Positions 63,075-64,000 of a stretch of 64,000 nt of DNA are shown here, one piece after another. The stretch is from Paracoccus albicereus (GTDB taxonomy: Bacteria; Pseudomonadota; Alphaproteobacteria; Rhodobacterales; Rhodobacteraceae), in assembly GCF_024359525.1 (NCBI RefSeq), contig NZ_JAKZEU010000001.1:620001-684000 (forward strand), in the 5' to 3' direction. The notes beneath the pieces were generated by a model that did no database searches, was not told where the DNA came from, and saw only the letters and a program-made list of their open reading frames with translations. The position numbers were made by a program, and so were the translations under genes. Each line of letters opens with the position of its first letter. Position 1 is the first letter of the stretch.

Positions 63075-64000
63075 ATGGCCAGTTGGCAGGCGAAACACCG
63101 CGATCCGCTGTTCGACCAGACGACGCAGGCGGCACTGGAACGGCGCGGCAAGGAATTGCTGGGCGCCGCCCTGATCGGCCTCGGACTGGTCGTCGTGATG
63201 ATCCTGTCCAGCTGGAATCCCGACGATCCGAATTTCCTGTCGGCCACGGATCAGCCGGCCGAGAACACGCTGGGCATTTTTGGCGCCTATGTCGCATCGC
63301 CCCTGATGATGATCGCGGGCTACGGATCCTGGGGGGTTGCGGTCGCCGCCATCGTCTGGGGGCTGCGGCTGATCCTGCATCGGGGCGAGGAACGCCTGAT
63401 GCGGGCGATCTTCCTGCCCATCGCGGTGGCGCTGTGGTCGGTCTTCGCAACCTCGATGGTCCCGCCTGACGGGTGGAGCGAAAGTCACGGACTGGGCGGT
63501 CATTTCGGCGATATGGTGATGGGCGCGCTGCTGACGACGCTGCCACTGCCGCTTCATATCGGGATCAAGCTGCTGACCCTGATCGTGGCCGGCGCTGCGC
63601 TGGTTGTGAGCGGCTTTGCGCTTGGTTTCGACCGGGCGGAGATTGATGCGATCTGGCGGCGTTTCCTGTTCGGACTGCTGACGGCCTACGACATGGCGCT
63701 GCGCGCGACGGGGCGCGGGGCGGCCGCATCGGCGGCGGCGGCGAAAAAGCTGCGGGAACGGCGCGCGGCACGGTCCCAACCCGAGACGCAGCCCGCAGGT
63801 GGAACGATCTTTTCGCGCGCGCGGCCGCGGCCCTTCGATCCGGAACTGGATGAGGACCTGCCCGAGCCGGAACTGGTCGATGCCGAGGCGGATTACGACG
63901 GCGACGCACCCTCGGACGAAGAGGTCAGCCACCGCATCAGCGACGCGATCCGTTCGCGTCTTGGCCGCGTGACCGCGCGACTTTCCCGAGATGGTGCGCG
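63075..64000 (+). CDS. ftsK: DNA translocase FtsK, N-terminal part (runs off the window)
   Basis: 308 codons are visible. The N-terminal membrane domain has four hydrophobic segments (about 28-45, 75-100, 112-128, 155-185, e.g. LIGLGLVVVMILSSWNPDDP), followed by a basic linker (AAKKLRERRAARSQ) and the acidic low-complexity region (DPELDEDLPEPELVDAEADY). The ATPase motor and gamma domains lie beyond 64000. GAGAGG...GGGC precedes ATG 63075. The WNPDDPNF motif after TM1 is typical of FtsK/SpoIIIE N-domains. It would act in chromosome segregation at the septum. Confidence 0.92.
   Translation, partial: MASWQAKHRDPLFDQTTQAALERRGKELLGAALIGLGLVVVMILSSWNPDDPNFLSATDQPAENTLGIFGAYVASPLMMIAGYGSWGVAVAAIVWGLRLILHRGEERLMRAIFLPIAVALWSVFATSMVPPDGWSESHGLGGHFGDMVMGALLTTLPLPLHIGIKLLTLIVAGAALVVSGFALGFDRAEIDAIWRRFLFGLLTAYDMALRATGRGAAASAAAAKKLRERRAARSQPETQPAGGTIFSRARPRPFDPELDEDLPEPELVDAEADYDGDAPSDEEVSHRISDAIRSRLGRVTARLSRDGA

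Overview
The window looks like chromosomal backbone of a high-GC alphaproteobacterium of the Rhodobacteraceae, most like Paracoccus. The evidence is the set of small families typical of that group (DUF1674/SDHAF4, DUF2794, DUF3035, DUF3576, DUF1127), a Paracoccus-type porin, a CenR-like response regulator, a VPLPA-CTERM protein, a split saccharopine pathway, and the arrangements leuS-lptE-holA and gpmI-envC-ctpA-rppH. This placement is inferred from protein character, not from a database search. I see no tRNA, rRNA, insertion sequence, phage gene, CRISPR array or plasmid replication gene. Coding density is very high and many neighbouring genes overlap by 1 or 4 nt (TGATG or ATGA), so much of the window is translationally coupled operons.

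Layout. 0-7 kb: dapB (cut by the window edge), rbfA, a DUF2233 glycosidase-like gene, truB, a cell-wall NlpC/P60 protein coupled to a leucyl aminopeptidase, a pseudo-Hpt-like small protein, beta-carbonic anhydrase, and asd. 7-14 kb: a 331-bp intergenic region with an unusual 11-bp-period repeat array, two glycosyltransferases (GT29-like and GT4), an MFS carrier, kynureninase with a divergent arylformamidase-like hydrolase, an aldo/keto reductase and a YbaK protein. 14-23 kb: a lytic transglycosylase lipoprotein, a GlsB/YeaQ membrane protein, the operon gpmI-envC-like-ctpA-rppH, glutamate dehydrogenase, and two tandem I78-type inhibitor lipoproteins. 23-30 kb: DUF2794, a five-gene coupled operon (DUF2478, TusA, membrane ferritin MbfA, nitroreductase, AEC permease), a thioesterase, a DUF1127 protein and a flavoprotein.

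30-41 kb: holA, lptE, leuS, DUF3576, the porin, a PLP homeostasis protein, an L,D-transpeptidase coupled to ribA, the CenR-like regulator, selD coupled to a glutathionyl-hydroquinone reductase, and xthA. 41-50 kb: a VPLPA-CTERM surface protein beside an AT-rich spacer, a protein quality-control and redox cassette (CnoX, Lon-N domain, Trm112, free-Met-R-SO reductase), tandem GFA proteins, LysE, RluA, a probable Tat-exported metallo-hydrolase, two saccharopine dehydrogenases and a PQQ-type sugar dehydrogenase. 50-64 kb: mutL, a tiny lipoprotein, an M16 peptidase pair, a DUF3035 lipoprotein, lspA, purH, rsmB, SdhAF4-like, amidase, an aminotransferase and the 5' part of ftsK.

Recurring themes are envelope biogenesis (NlpC/P60, transglycosylase, EnvC-like/CtpA, LptE, LspA, L,D-transpeptidase, CenR-like, FtsK), lysine metabolism at both ends (dapB and asd for synthesis, saccharopine dehydrogenases probably for breakdown) and redox or metal handling. 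I found no obvious defence island or self-contained novel system. The least explained signals are the 11-bp-period repeat array upstream of asd, the pseudo-Hpt protein, the DUF2478-TusA-MbfA operon, and a possible small RNA between the CenR-like gene and selD.
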